Shown: positions 1 to 6,681, counted from the first letter of the stretch. The stretch is 8,105 nt of DNA from Anaerolineae bacterium (GCA_007123335.1 SKLG01000287.1:1-8105); one strand, 5' to 3'. The notes: a model not told the origin generated them from the sequence alone. Made by a program: numbers and translations.

Positions 1-225
1 AGGCGCCAGGCGCTGTTCCTCTTTGAGCTGCTCCTGCAGGTTGCGGCTCATGGCGCGTAGCTGGCGATCGCTCTCGCCGGTGGCGATGACGAAATAGTCG
101 GCGATGAGGGTGACCTCGGTCAGGTCCATGAGCAGGATGTCCGCAGCCACTTGGGCAGTAAGACTATCCACAATGGTTCGTGCCAATTCCAATGGTTCCA
201 GCGTATTCCTCCCTATGAACGTCAT
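1..225 (-). CDS. rsfS: Ribosomal silencing factor RsfS (iojap/YbeB family), partial
   Basis: RsfS binds ribosomal protein L14 (uL14) on the 50S subunit and blocks joining with 30S, lowering translation in starvation or stationary phase; this role is family knowledge. The visible N-terminal part reads ...LELARTIVDSLTAQ, then ADILLMDLTEV, IADYFVIATGES and DRQLRAMS, the typical iojap core in which hydrophobic strands lead to the (I/V)ADYFVI(A/C)(T/S)G motif. The C-terminal part lies beyond the left edge, so the gene is cut at base 1. The first ATG (225) has no good ribosome binding site. A CTG at 201-199 sits 6 bases after GGGAGG and would give a protein starting EPLELAR, which fits the usual family N-terminus better. 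I list the ATG as the conservative outer limit. The gene has its own promoter (284-312) and so need not depend on the secreted-protein gene upstream. Confidence 0.9.
   Translation of the reverse strand, partial: MTFIGRNTLEPLELARTIVDSLTAQVAADILLMDLTEVTLIADYFVIATGESDRQLRAMSRNLQEQLKEEQRLAP
199..212 (-). promoter_or_regulatory. Strong ribosome binding site in front of a CTG codon of rsfS
   Basis: On the minus strand the bases read AGGGAGG, then AATACG, then CTG. This is a near-ideal Shine-Dalgarno sequence at 6 bases from an in-frame CTG. The upstream ATG at 225 lacks such a site, and the next in-frame TTG (192) is 15 bases away, which is too far. The arrangement argues for initiation at CTG, a rare start codon, but does not prove it. 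Confidence 0.5.
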
Positions 226-283
226 CCAAATTGCGTTCTGCACAAGATGACACTCGCCGAGTGCCCCTTGGGTAGTTGGAGCA

Positions 284-312
284 AGTATATCATGAGGGGG
301 GATGTCTGCCAA
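284..312 (-). promoter_or_regulatory. Sigma-70 type promoter of rsfS
   Basis: On the minus strand a -35 box TTGGCA (312-307) is followed after exactly 17 bases by a -10 box TATACT (289-284). Transcription would start near 277, leaving a leader of about 50 bases. That leader contains a short hairpin, CACTC-GGC-GAGTG (263-251). The 151-bp gap 226-376 holds nothing else that I can recognise. Confidence 0.65.
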
Positions 313-376
313 CCGGAATAGCGTCGTTCCAGCCCGAATCAGTCTCAGAGGGGTGGCTGAGGAGGAGAACGCCCTA

Positions 377-1630
377 TCAAGGCGTCTGCTGCAGGGCAAA
401 GAACAAGGGCACAAAGACGGGCTCAGGGTCCATCTGCGGCAGGGAGCGATGGACAATGTCAATGATCACCTCGCTCTCCTCGCCGATGACGGCGCCCCAA
501 TAACAAGGCGTGGCGTCATGGCCTTCGGCGGGCTGCTGAACGAGATAGTAGTCGCCGAGGGACAGCTCGCCAAAGCGATACTCGCCCCCCTCTCCCGAGA
601 CGCATTGGGCCACGACCTCGCCCCCGTCGTCCAGCAACGTTGTTCGCACACCCGCCAGCGGGACGCGACCGCTTCCCTCCGCCGCCCAAGCCATACCCGA
701 GATGCTCGGCGCAATCCCCTGAGCATGACCCATCGATGCCGACCCACTCCCCTGGGGCGCGGGCCTCTGGCCCGCCTGAATGGCTATCCCCCCACTCATC
801 CCCTCCTGGGGCGCGGGCCTCTGGCCCGCATCTGCCACACAGCGCCAAGGCGCCCCCTGCTGATCCTGAAAGCCCAGATCGATCTGCAACGGCCGACAGC
901 CCCGCAGATCCACCGCCCAATCCACGGGCAACGTGCTATGAGGCGTCGACATCGGGGGAGTATAGTGGAGATGATAGCGTTCCGGCGGCAGATTGCGCAG
1001 GGCATACTCCCCGGCCCGGCTCACCGTGAGCGCCTGGATCTCCCCATAAAGATCGACGGCGCGCACGACGACCCCGTACAGGAGCATCTCGGTGGGATCC
1101 TGGACCTGATCCAGGTTCGCGTCATGCCAGACGGCACCATACACCGTGCGAAAGCAGCCGACGAGGAGGAGCGCATCGCCGAAATGCACCGTCGCCGTCT
1201 CGCCAGCGGCCACCGAGACGCGGACCCGATTGGGCGTGGTGGAGCCATAGCCAGGGGGATCGGTCTGGAACACCAGATAGGTGCCGGCAGCAAGGCCATC
1301 AAAGCGGTAGGCGCCCGTGTCATCGGTCAGCGTATACGCTATAAAACCGCCCATCTCATCGGCCAACACCACCAGTACATCGCCCAATCCAGGCTCCCAA
1401 GGATCCTGGATCCCATTCTGGTTGTGATCCTGCCACACGTGCCCGACAATAGCCGCTGTTGCGGGACAGGTCTGTGGCGTGGTGGCTGCTCCAAGCGAGG
1501 AAGGGAGGAGCTCGCCGATGAGCAAACCGAGGCAGACCAGGAGCAACATTCTCTGTCGCCTTGGGCCGCCAGCGGCACGATGCGCCGACCTATGGGAGTA
1601 TGAGACCGAGCATCGAGATGCCGCCGCCAA
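377..1630 (-). CDS. Secreted protein with three SdrD_B/Cna-B-like domains
   Basis: The 417-residue product is a probable exported surface or extracellular protein. A basic stretch (PRRQR) precedes a hydrophobic core, LLLVCLGLLIGELL, at about residues 29-42 and a likely signal-peptidase site after SLGAA. Domain 1 (about 61-153) has the calcium-type loop DHNQNGIQD (D68, N70, N72, D76) and the GAYRFDGLAAGTYLV strand pair typical of SdrD_B repeats. Domain 2 (about 162-255) keeps a weaker loop, DANLDQVQD. Domain 3 (about 310-392) keeps the GEYRFGELSLGDYYLV strands but has lost the loop. Six cysteines remain in the mature chain. There is no LPXTG motif or C-terminal membrane anchor. The TTG start at 1630 is chosen because AGGGAGGTG lies 7 bases upstream and directly abuts the stop of the response regulator; ATG 1549 is the alternative and has a poor site. 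The exact role is unknown. Confidence 0.8.
   Translation of the reverse strand: MAAASRCSVSYSHRSAHRAAGGPRRQRMLLLVCLGLLIGELLPSSLGAATTPQTCPATAAIVGHVWQDHNQNGIQDPWEPGLGDVLVVLADEMGGFIAYTLTDDTGAYRFDGLAAGTYLVFQTDPPGYGSTTPNRVRVSVAAGETATVHFGDALLLVGCFRTVYGAVWHDANLDQVQDPTEMLLYGVVVRAVDLYGEIQALTVSRAGEYALRNLPPERYHLHYTPPMSTPHSTLPVDWAVDLRGCRPLQIDLGFQDQQGAPWRCVADAGQRPAPQEGMSGGIAIQAGQRPAPQGSGSASMGHAQGIAPSISGMAWAAEGSGRVPLAGVRTTLLDDGGEVVAQCVSGEGGEYRFGELSLGDYYLVQQPAEGHDATPCYWGAVIGEESEVIIDIVHRSLPQMDPEPVFVPLFFALQQTP
751..829. repeat. Two in-frame copies of a 25-bp palindromic repeat
   Basis: Identical 25-bp copies lie at 751-775 and 805-829, exactly 54 bp apart. Each ends in the perfect inverted repeat GCGGGCC-TCT-GGCCCGC (759-775 and 813-829), able to form a 7-bp GC-rich stem with a 3-base loop. 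On the coding (minus) strand each copy encodes AGQRPAPQ (residues 268-275 and 286-293), in the linker between domains 2 and 3 of the secreted protein. The look is that of a REP-like or miniature palindromic element tolerated in coding sequence; this is inference. No further copy is present in this window. Confidence 0.7.
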
Positions 1631-1643
1631 TCCCTCACCTCCC

Positions 1644-2021
1644 TCAGGCAGATGCCATGTTCCCGAGCAGGCCGGTGATCTCAAAAGCTAGATCCTTGGG
1701 GCTCAGCGGTTTCTGCAAATAGCGCGCGGCGCCCATGCGCAGGGTGCGCTCTCGATCGTCAAGATCCCCTTGGGCGGTAAGGACCATGATCGGTATATCC
1801 CAGGCATACATGCTGCGCTTGAGCTGATCGAGCACTCCGATGCCGTCCAGTTCGGGGATGGCCAGATCGAGAAGGATCAGATTCGGGTTCTCCTCCTCGG
1901 CGACCTGCAACGCTGCTGCGCCATTATCCACGACGAGCACGCAATGGTTCTCTTTTTCGAGATGTACCTGCAGAGCAGTGCAGAGCTGGACGTCGTCGTC
2001 AACAATCAGTATCTTGGGCAT
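1644..2021 (-). CDS. Stand-alone response regulator receiver domain (CheY-like)
   Basis: This 125-residue protein is a complete receiver domain with no output domain, so it would act by binding a partner after phosphorylation by a histidine kinase, which is not in the window. The acidic pocket DDD (8-10), phospho-acceptor D52 in LILLDLAIPELDG, T82 (MVLTAQ) and K104 (YLQKP) are all present, so it should be phosphorylatable. The usual DxxMP after the acceptor reads DLAIP, a mild substitution. The start MPKILIVDDD is the normal one for the family, although its ribosome binding site is weak (GGTGAC). The gene for the secreted SdrD_B protein starts 13 bases after its stop, with the Shine-Dalgarno lying between, so the two probably form an operon. 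Divergent from it is the large hydrolase gene. Confidence 0.93.
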   Translation of the reverse strand: MPKILIVDDDVQLCTALQVHLEKENHCVLVVDNGAAALQVAEEENPNLILLDLAIPELDGIGVLDQLKRSMYAWDIPIMVLTAQGDLDDRERTLRMGAARYLQKPLSPKDLAFEITGLLGNMASA

Positions 2022-2038
2022 GATGTCACCGCTGCGAT

Positions 2039-2065
2039 ATTGTAAGCCAAGCGTGAGATCATCTC
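2039..2065 (-). promoter_or_regulatory. Candidate promoter of the response-regulator gene
   Basis: The minus strand has a good -10 box, TACAAT (2044-2039), 17 bases after a poor -35 (AAGAGA). Transcription would begin about 11 bases before the ATG. The inverted repeat GAGAT-C-ATCTC (2055-2065) lies where the -35 should be, and a perfect 8-bp inverted repeat, CAAGCGTG (2048-2055) / CACGCTTG (2089-2096), brackets the region. A weak -35 overlaid by dyads would suit an activator- or repressor-controlled promoter, but this is inference. Confidence 0.35.
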
Positions 2066-2152
2066 TTTAGGAGCGCTAATGCCAAGAACACGCTTGCGCC
2101 AGAAAAGTTGCGGATGGTTTTTCAAGGCTATCATACTCAGGTTAATGAGAGG

Positions 2153-2181
2153 TTACAATCTGGTGGCAAATGCATTACAAT
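2153..2181 (+). promoter_or_regulatory. Candidate upstream promoter of the hydrolase gene
   Basis: The plus strand has TTACAA (2153-2158), a 17-base gap, and TACAAT (2176-2181). The -35 match is weak, but the -10 is good. The heptamer TTACAAT occurs twice here, 22 bp apart. If used, transcription would start near 2188 and leave a leader of about 110 bases. Confidence 0.3.
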
Positions 2182-2192
2182 ATAGTGAGCAG

Positions 2193-2221
2193 TTGACACG
2201 CCATCTTGATACATCTATGGG
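2193..2221 (+). promoter_or_regulatory. Candidate downstream promoter of the hydrolase gene
   Basis: A perfect -35 hexamer, TTGACA (2193-2198), is followed after 17 bases by TATGGG (2216-2221), a half-matching -10. Start would be near 2228. The -10 overlaps the first of two ATGGGCGAT repeats and abuts the palindrome GCGATATCGC, so a regulator binding there could control this promoter. Either this or the candidate promoter at 2153 may be the real one. Confidence 0.35.
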
Positions 2222-2245
2222 CGATATCGCTGTACGATGGGCGAT
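2217..2245. repeat. Direct repeat and palindrome in the hydrolase leader
   Basis: ATGGGCGAT occurs at 2217-2225 and 2237-2245, spaced 20 bp, about two helical turns. The 10-bp perfect palindrome GCGATATCGC (2221-2230) overlaps the first copy. Position just downstream of the TTGACA box makes an operator possible; no regulator can be named. Confidence 0.35.
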
Positions 2246-2299
2246 CGGGTAGAGCAGGATATCGGGTCTCGTCTCTCACATCACACGAGGAGGTCAAGT

Positions 2300-4258
2300 A
2301 TGCGCGCAGGCTATGGCCATATGGTTCACGACTACTATGTATCGCGTTTGCGACAGATGCACATCGAGCGCTCGGCGCGGCTGAGCGCCCTCTCGACGGC
2401 GGAGGAGGCGCTGGCCTATCAACAGCGGGTGCGCTCGGCCATTGGCGACATTTTTGGCTCCGCCCCGGACAAGACGCCGCTCAACGCCAGGGTGGTGGGC
2501 CACATCGATCGCCCCGGCTATCGCATCGAGCGCATCCTCCTGGAGAGCCGGCCCGGATGCCTGGTCACCGCCAACCTCTATCTGCCCGAGCGGCTGACCG
2601 CCCCGGCGCCGGCGGTGCTGGGCACCTGCGGGCACAGCGCTGAGGGCAAGGCCGCCGACCTCTACCAGGGCTTTTGCCAGCGCCTGGTGCGCAACGGCTT
2701 TGTGGTGCTGATCTATGACCCCTTTAACCAGGGAGAGCGCGACCAATATGCCGATCTGCCCGAGCGCGAGGCCGTGCGCGCCTGCACGGCGGCGCACAAT
2801 ATGATGGGCAAGCAGCTTGAACTGGTGGGCGAGAATCTGGCCATGTGGCGGGCGTGGGATGGCATCCGCTGCCTCGATTACCTGCTCTCGCGCCCCGAGG
2901 TGGACGCGCAGCATGTGGGCCTCACCGGCAACTCGGGCGGCGGCACCATGACCACCTGGCTCTGGCCCCTGGATGAGCGTTTTACCATGGCGGCGCCGGG
3001 CTGCTTTGTCACCACCTTTTTGCACAACCTGGAGAACGAGCTGCCCGCCGATTGCGAGCAGTATCCTCACGGCGTCCTGGGCGCCGGCCTGGAGATGGCC
3101 GATATGTTTGTGGCCCGCGCGCCGGCGCCGGTGCTGCTCCTGGGTCAGCACTATGACTTTTTCGATCGGCGGGGTCACCAGCAGGCTTGCGAGGAGTTGC
3201 GTCGCTTCTATGGCTTATTAGGCGCGGAGAAGGGGCGGATAGAGTGCTATCGCGGCCCCCACGGCCACGGCTATTTCCGCGAGAACCAGGAGGCCATGGT
3301 GCGCTTTTTCGCCCGCCACGCCGGACGGGAGGAGATCGTGACTATCGAGGAGACCGAGGTGTTGTCGCCGAGCGAGCTCTATGCCACGCCCGATGGCGAG
3401 GTGTTGGCCGCCGGCGCGCGACCGATCTATGCGCTCATCGCCGACAAGGCCCGTGACCTGGCCACGCGGCGGAGCGCGCCGGATGCTGACGCGCAGCGCG
3501 TCGCGCTGCGCCGGGTGCTCGCCGACGCGCTGGCGTTGCCGGCAGAGCGCGCTGTGCCCCACTACCGCGTGCTCAGACCCCGTCACACCCAGGAGGGTCA
3601 TAGCTATGCCCGCTATGCCGTCGAGACGGAGGAGAATGTGCGCGCCATCCTGCACAAGCGGTTGATACGCTCCGAGCATGACCGCACGTTGGATGTGGAG
3701 AGCACCGTGAGGCTCTACTTGCCCCATCTGGCCAGCGAGGAGGACTTGGCTCACGACGCGATGGCGCTGGACCTGCAAGGCCAGGGGGATCTCTATGCCC
3801 TCGATGTGCGCGGTTTGGGCGAGTCGCTGCCCGATGAGGAGGGCTCTTTTTGGCAGCCCTACGGCCTGGATTACATGTTCCACGGCCACGGCCTCATGTT
3901 CGGCGAGAGCTATCTGGGGCGTCGGGTCTATGACGCGCTGCGCACGCTCGATCTCTTGGCGGCCGAGGGGGCGTCACGCATCCATCTCTATGGGCGTGGG
4001 CAGGGCGCCCTCATCGCGCTGTTCGTCGCCGTGCTGGACGACCGGGTGACGACGGTGACGCTCAAGAACGCCCCCGCCTCCTATGCCGAGTGGATCGAGG
4101 CGCCCCTGGTGGCCTGGCCGGCGGCCAACATGCTGCCCAACGCGCTGGCCTCCTTTGACCTGCCGGACTGTCTGCGCGTCTTGGGCGATCGCGTCACCCT
4201 TTTGGAGCCGTGGGACGTCCAGATGCAACCGGCTGCGCCCACTCGGGCGAGCGAATAG
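2300..4258 (+). CDS. Tandem alpha/beta hydrolase, acetyl-xylan-esterase-like
   Basis: This 652-residue protein lacks a signal peptide and is likely cytoplasmic. The first alpha/beta hydrolase domain (about 80-340) carries the nucleophile elbow GNSGGG with S212 (hydrophobic lead LTGNSGGG), an acid at D286 or D289 in LLLGQHYDFFD, and a histidine at H321 or H323 in GPHGHGYFRENQ. These are the parts of a Ser-Asp-His triad. The order and motifs resemble the AXE1/acetyl-xylan esterase and related abhydrolase families, so ester hydrolysis is the likely reaction; the substrate is unknown. The second domain (about 430-640) repeats the fold (LYALDVRGLGESLP, then LYGRGQGALIALFVAVLDDRV) but its elbow reads GRGQG with no serine, so it is probably non-catalytic. 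The ATG at 2300 follows GAGGAGG at 6 bases; the in-frame ATG at 2237 lacks a site. Its stop lies 3 bp from that of the convergent TauE gene, with no terminator between. Confidence 0.85.
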   Translation: MRAGYGHMVHDYYVSRLRQMHIERSARLSALSTAEEALAYQQRVRSAIGDIFGSAPDKTPLNARVVGHIDRPGYRIERILLESRPGCLVTANLYLPERLTAPAPAVLGTCGHSAEGKAADLYQGFCQRLVRNGFVVLIYDPFNQGERDQYADLPEREAVRACTAAHNMMGKQLELVGENLAMWRAWDGIRCLDYLLSRPEVDAQHVGLTGNSGGGTMTTWLWPLDERFTMAAPGCFVTTFLHNLENELPADCEQYPHGVLGAGLEMADMFVARAPAPVLLLGQHYDFFDRRGHQQACEELRRFYGLLGAEKGRIECYRGPHGHGYFRENQEAMVRFFARHAGREEIVTIEETEVLSPSELYATPDGEVLAAGARPIYALIADKARDLATRRSAPDADAQRVALRRVLADALALPAERAVPHYRVLRPRHTQEGHSYARYAVETEENVRAILHKRLIRSEHDRTLDVESTVRLYLPHLASEEDLAHDAMALDLQGQGDLYALDVRGLGESLPDEEGSFWQPYGLDYMFHGHGLMFGESYLGRRVYDALRTLDLLAAEGASRIHLYGRGQGALIALFVAVLDDRVTTVTLKNAPASYAEWIEAPLVAWPAANMLPNALASFDLPDCLRVLGDRVTLLEPWDVQMQPAAPTRASE

Positions 4259-4261
4259 CGC

Positions 4262-5131
4262 CTAGAGCATCACGGTCAGGATTCTGGTTACCACCAAAAA
4301 GGTAGCGGCCAAGGAGATAAACGCAAAGTAGCGACGCAGTTGGGGACCCTGAAGGCGGCTGTAAAGCCTTGTGCCCAACTGTAGTCCTGCCGAGCCGCCG
4401 ACAAAGAGGGGTATAGCCAGCAACAGATCGGCGTTGCCGAGGGTGGCATGGGTGATGGTGGCCACAAAGGATGAGGACCAGATGATGGCCAGGCTCGTGG
4501 CCGCTGCCTTGTGGGTGCGCATGCCCACCAGGTAGATCAGCGCCGGCATCATCAGCACGCCGCCACCGATGCCCAGCAGGCCGGTCATGAATCCCAGGGC
4601 GAGCCCAAAGTAGGACATGACCACCAGGCTCAGCCGCGGCTCTTCCAGGGTGTCGAAATCAGTGTAAGGGGGGATCTTGATCCGTGCAAAGAGTCCGACA
4701 CGCTTATCCGGCGAGGCGTTGATGCGCGAGGTGTCGTACAGGAGAAACGCTGTGATGCCGCCCAGGACGACGGTAAACACCCAGAGCAGCACAAACTCGA
4801 CGGCGACGATCTGCTGATCGCCAAAGGTAAAATGGCCCAACGTGCTCAGCGACTCTAACGTAGTGGCCCCCAACTGCACCCCGGCTATGTTGCCGCCAAA
4901 GAGCACTAGGGCCATCTTGTAATCGGTGAGCGTCTCGCGGCGCCTGCTAAACAGCCCGCTGGTGGAGACGCCCAGAATCTGCACCGCGCCGGTGCCTACG
5001 GCCACCGGCATCGGCACGCCCAAGACAATATTGAGCAATGGGGTGATCAAGAATCCTCCCCCGACGCCGAAAAGCCCGGTGACGATGCCGATGGAGATTC
5101 CGATAGCCAACGCGCCCACCATAAGCATCAT
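4262..5131 (-). CDS. TauE/SafE family membrane exporter
   Basis: TauE/SafE proteins are polytopic inner-membrane carriers implicated in export of sulfite, sulfoacetate or other small organic or sulfur anions; the substrate here cannot be read from sequence. The 289-residue chain shows the family's two-fold repeat: GIVTGLFGVGGGFLITP (15-31) and GFMTGLLGIGGGVLMMP (180-196), each starting a half with several hydrophobic spans. The central polar loop (about 132-167, SRINASPDKR...PPYTDFDTLEEP) is long, and the protein is somewhat longer than the roughly 250 residues common in the family. The start ATG (5131) overlaps the stop of the small membrane gene as ATGA, with GAGGG about 12 bases upstream, which indicates translational coupling. 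ATG 5128 is an alternative start. It is the last gene of the minus-strand operon led by the MFS permease. Confidence 0.9.
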   Translation of the reverse strand: MMLMVGALAIGISIGIVTGLFGVGGGFLITPLLNIVLGVPMPVAVGTGAVQILGVSTSGLFSRRRETLTDYKMALVLFGGNIAGVQLGATTLESLSTLGHFTFGDQQIVAVEFVLLWVFTVVLGGITAFLLYDTSRINASPDKRVGLFARIKIPPYTDFDTLEEPRLSLVVMSYFGLALGFMTGLLGIGGGVLMMPALIYLVGMRTHKAAATSLAIIWSSSFVATITHATLGNADLLLAIPLFVGGSAGLQLGTRLYSRLQGPQLRRYFAFISLAATFLVVTRILTVML

Positions 5132-5346
5132 GCGGAGCCGCCCTCGTCATGAGAAGACTTGGTTGGGGGAGGATCGCTGGTTACCCCTGCGCTGGATTTC
5201 CTTGGCTGAGCATCTCGACCATTCTGGTGAACATTGAGCGTCTTGATGCCACGGTGCTTGCGCCAGGCTTCAAACGCCCAGGCGCTGAATAATCCCCAAG
5301 CAATGGGCAACAAGACGGCCAAAAGGACATACAGAAACGTGGGCAT
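5128..5346 (-). CDS. Small single-span membrane protein upstream of TauE
   Basis: I do not recognise a family for this 72-residue protein. Residues 4-25 (FLYVLLAVLLPIAWGLFSAWAF) form one hydrophobic span, immediately followed by WRKHR, so by the positive-inside rule the tail would be cytoplasmic. The remaining 40 residues are polar and low in structure (TSDPPPTKSSHDEGGSA at the end). A strong site, AAAGGAG, lies 8 bases before the ATG, which supports a real gene. Its stop overlaps the TauE start, and the MFS stop is 69 bp upstream. It is too short, with only one span, to be the DUF1634 protein often found beside TauE genes. It may be an accessory subunit or stability factor for the exporter; this is inference from context only. 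Confidence 0.75.
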   Translation of the reverse strand: MPTFLYVLLAVLLPIAWGLFSAWAFEAWRKHRGIKTLNVHQNGRDAQPRKSSAGVTSDPPPTKSSHDEGGSA

Positions 5347-5415
5347 GTATCTGTCTCCTTTGGATATAGAATGGTGAATCCGGTAGCTCGTTTGGGATGA
5401 CCTGACTAGATGCCT

Positions 5416-6618
5416 CTACTCCGCAACCGCCCCGGCAGCTCGCGTCTTGGCCAAATAGGGCGTCTCCATCGCCATCGCAAAGGGCACCGACGCCAGAATG
5501 ATGGCCGCAGCGCCCCAGCAGAGCGCCTGATAGCCGACGATGGGTAGCAGGCTGCCCGCCAGCAAGGACATTCCCACCGAGGTGATGTGGTTGACGCTGA
5601 CCCCGGCGGAAAGCGTCGGCATCAGCTCCTCCGCCGGCGCGATGCGGTTTACATAGGTCGAGAGGCCCATGCTCAGGGTGATCAAGAGGTTAATGGCGAT
5701 CAACAGGCCGCTCAGCAACAGGGCGCTACTCAGAGTGGCATAGCCGACAAAAGCGAGCGCCAGCAGCAGATAGCCGATGGATAGCGTCATCTTTTCACCA
5801 AAGTGATCGAGTGCGTATCCCAACGCCGGGGCCAACGCCATGTTGACCACGCTGCTGATCAAGAGCAGCAGACTGATCTGCCAGACCTCCAGCGAGAAAT
5901 ACTGCACCAGGATGAGGGTCCCAAAGGCGCCAAAGACCTGGGTGCGCGCGCCTTCGAAAAAGATGAGCACATAGTAGAGCCAGTAACGGCGCTTGAGCAA
6001 CAGGCGTGGCTCGGCGCTGGTGGGCGCTCCGGTGGTGCGGGGAATGCGCAAGACGAAAAATGCGGCAGCTGCCACGACGGCGCCGCCCATGATGAAATAG
6101 AACTCTAGCGGCATGTCGCTCAAGACGCCGGACAACAGCGCAATGACGCCCACGCCGGCGATACCCGCCAGGCCGCGCACCGAGGACATGGCGCCCATGA
6201 CCCGCCCGGAGCGCTCCTTGGACACCAGGCCCAGGGATAGGGCGTTGTGCAACGGCACCCAGATGTGAAAGCCCAGGCTGGCGATAACGGCCATGGCGAC
6301 GAGCCCGGTAAAAGAGCCCACCGTGGCATAGAGCGCATAGCCCACGCCCATCAACACAGCGGCCCCCGCCGTGCGATAGGTGAGGGGCAGGCGCACAAGG
6401 AGCGCCGCGATGAACATCAGCACCAGCCCCGGCACCTCTCGGAGGCCCTGCAGCCACAGCACCTGGCTGCCGGTGAGCCCCACGACGTCGATGAAATAGT
6501 TGGTGCTGGCGCCGCGGAACAGTCCTTGTCCAAAGTTGACACAAAAAGTGGCCAGGGCTACCCAAAGCAGCGGCCCAGACCACATCGAGGTGTCTAGAGC
6601 ACGTCTGAACCGTTGCAT
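5416..6618 (-). CDS. Major facilitator superfamily (MFS) permease
   Basis: A 400-residue polytopic membrane protein with about twelve hydrophobic segments in two halves separated by a polar loop (about 191-212, RIPRTTGAPTSAEPRLLLKRR). A motif-A-like sequence, GYALDHFGEKMTLSIG, sits at 267-282 in the loop between the second and third spans of the second half; the equivalent loop of the first half (LVRLPLTYRTAG, 74-85) is degenerate. Substrate and direction of transport cannot be inferred. The start is ATG 6618, because GAGGAG lies 7 bases upstream and because the promoter -10 (6658-6653) overlaps the earlier in-frame ATG (6654), ruling that out for this transcript. It is the first gene of the probable operon with the small membrane protein and TauE. 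Confidence 0.88.
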   Translation of the reverse strand: MQRFRRALDTSMWSGPLLWVALATFCVNFGQGLFRGASTNYFIDVVGLTGSQVLWLQGLREVPGLVLMFIAALLVRLPLTYRTAGAAVLMGVGYALYATVGSFTGLVAMAVIASLGFHIWVPLHNALSLGLVSKERSGRVMGAMSSVRGLAGIAGVGVIALLSGVLSDMPLEFYFIMGGAVVAAAAFFVLRIPRTTGAPTSAEPRLLLKRRYWLYYVLIFFEGARTQVFGAFGTLILVQYFSLEVWQISLLLLISSVVNMALAPALGYALDHFGEKMTLSIGYLLLALAFVGYATLSSALLLSGLLIAINLLITLSMGLSTYVNRIAPAEELMPTLSAGVSVNHITSVGMSLLAGSLLPIVGYQALCWGAAAIILASVPFAMAMETPYLAKTRAAGAVAE

Positions 6619-6652
6619 CTGGGCACTCCTCAGGAGGATTAGGCTGTCGGAC

Positions 6653-6681
6653 ATTGTAGCATAATCCTGCTCTGCTGGCAA
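6653..6681 (-). promoter_or_regulatory. Sigma-70 type promoter of the MFS/TauE operon
   Basis: On the minus strand, TTGCCA (6681-6676), a 17-base spacer and TACAAT (6658-6653) form a strong match. Transcription would start near 6646, about 28 bases before the MFS ATG, with the GAGGAG ribosome binding site inside the leader. Confidence 0.65.

Noticed and set aside
369..385. Small hairpin ACGCC/GGCGT at the end of the secreted-protein gene as a terminator
   Set aside because: Only 5 bp of stem and no U-tract follow; not enough to call a terminator.
302..1603. 433-codon plus-strand open frame opposite the secreted-protein gene
   Set aside because: It is rich in Arg, His and Pro with no recognisable domain, has no ribosome binding site, and overlaps a minus-strand frame with a signal peptide and clear SdrD_B motifs. 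It is a high-GC shadow frame.
2294..3178. 294-codon minus-strand open frame inside the hydrolase
   Set aside because: No family motif and an unusual His/Ala/Gln-rich composition; the plus strand encodes the conserved hydrolase motifs here.
3218..3889. 223-codon minus-strand open frame inside the hydrolase
   Set aside because: Antisense shadow of the hydrolase with no domain signal.
4256..4264. Bidirectional terminator between the convergent hydrolase and TauE genes
   Set aside because: Stop codons are 3 bp apart and no inverted repeat with T/A tracts is visible.
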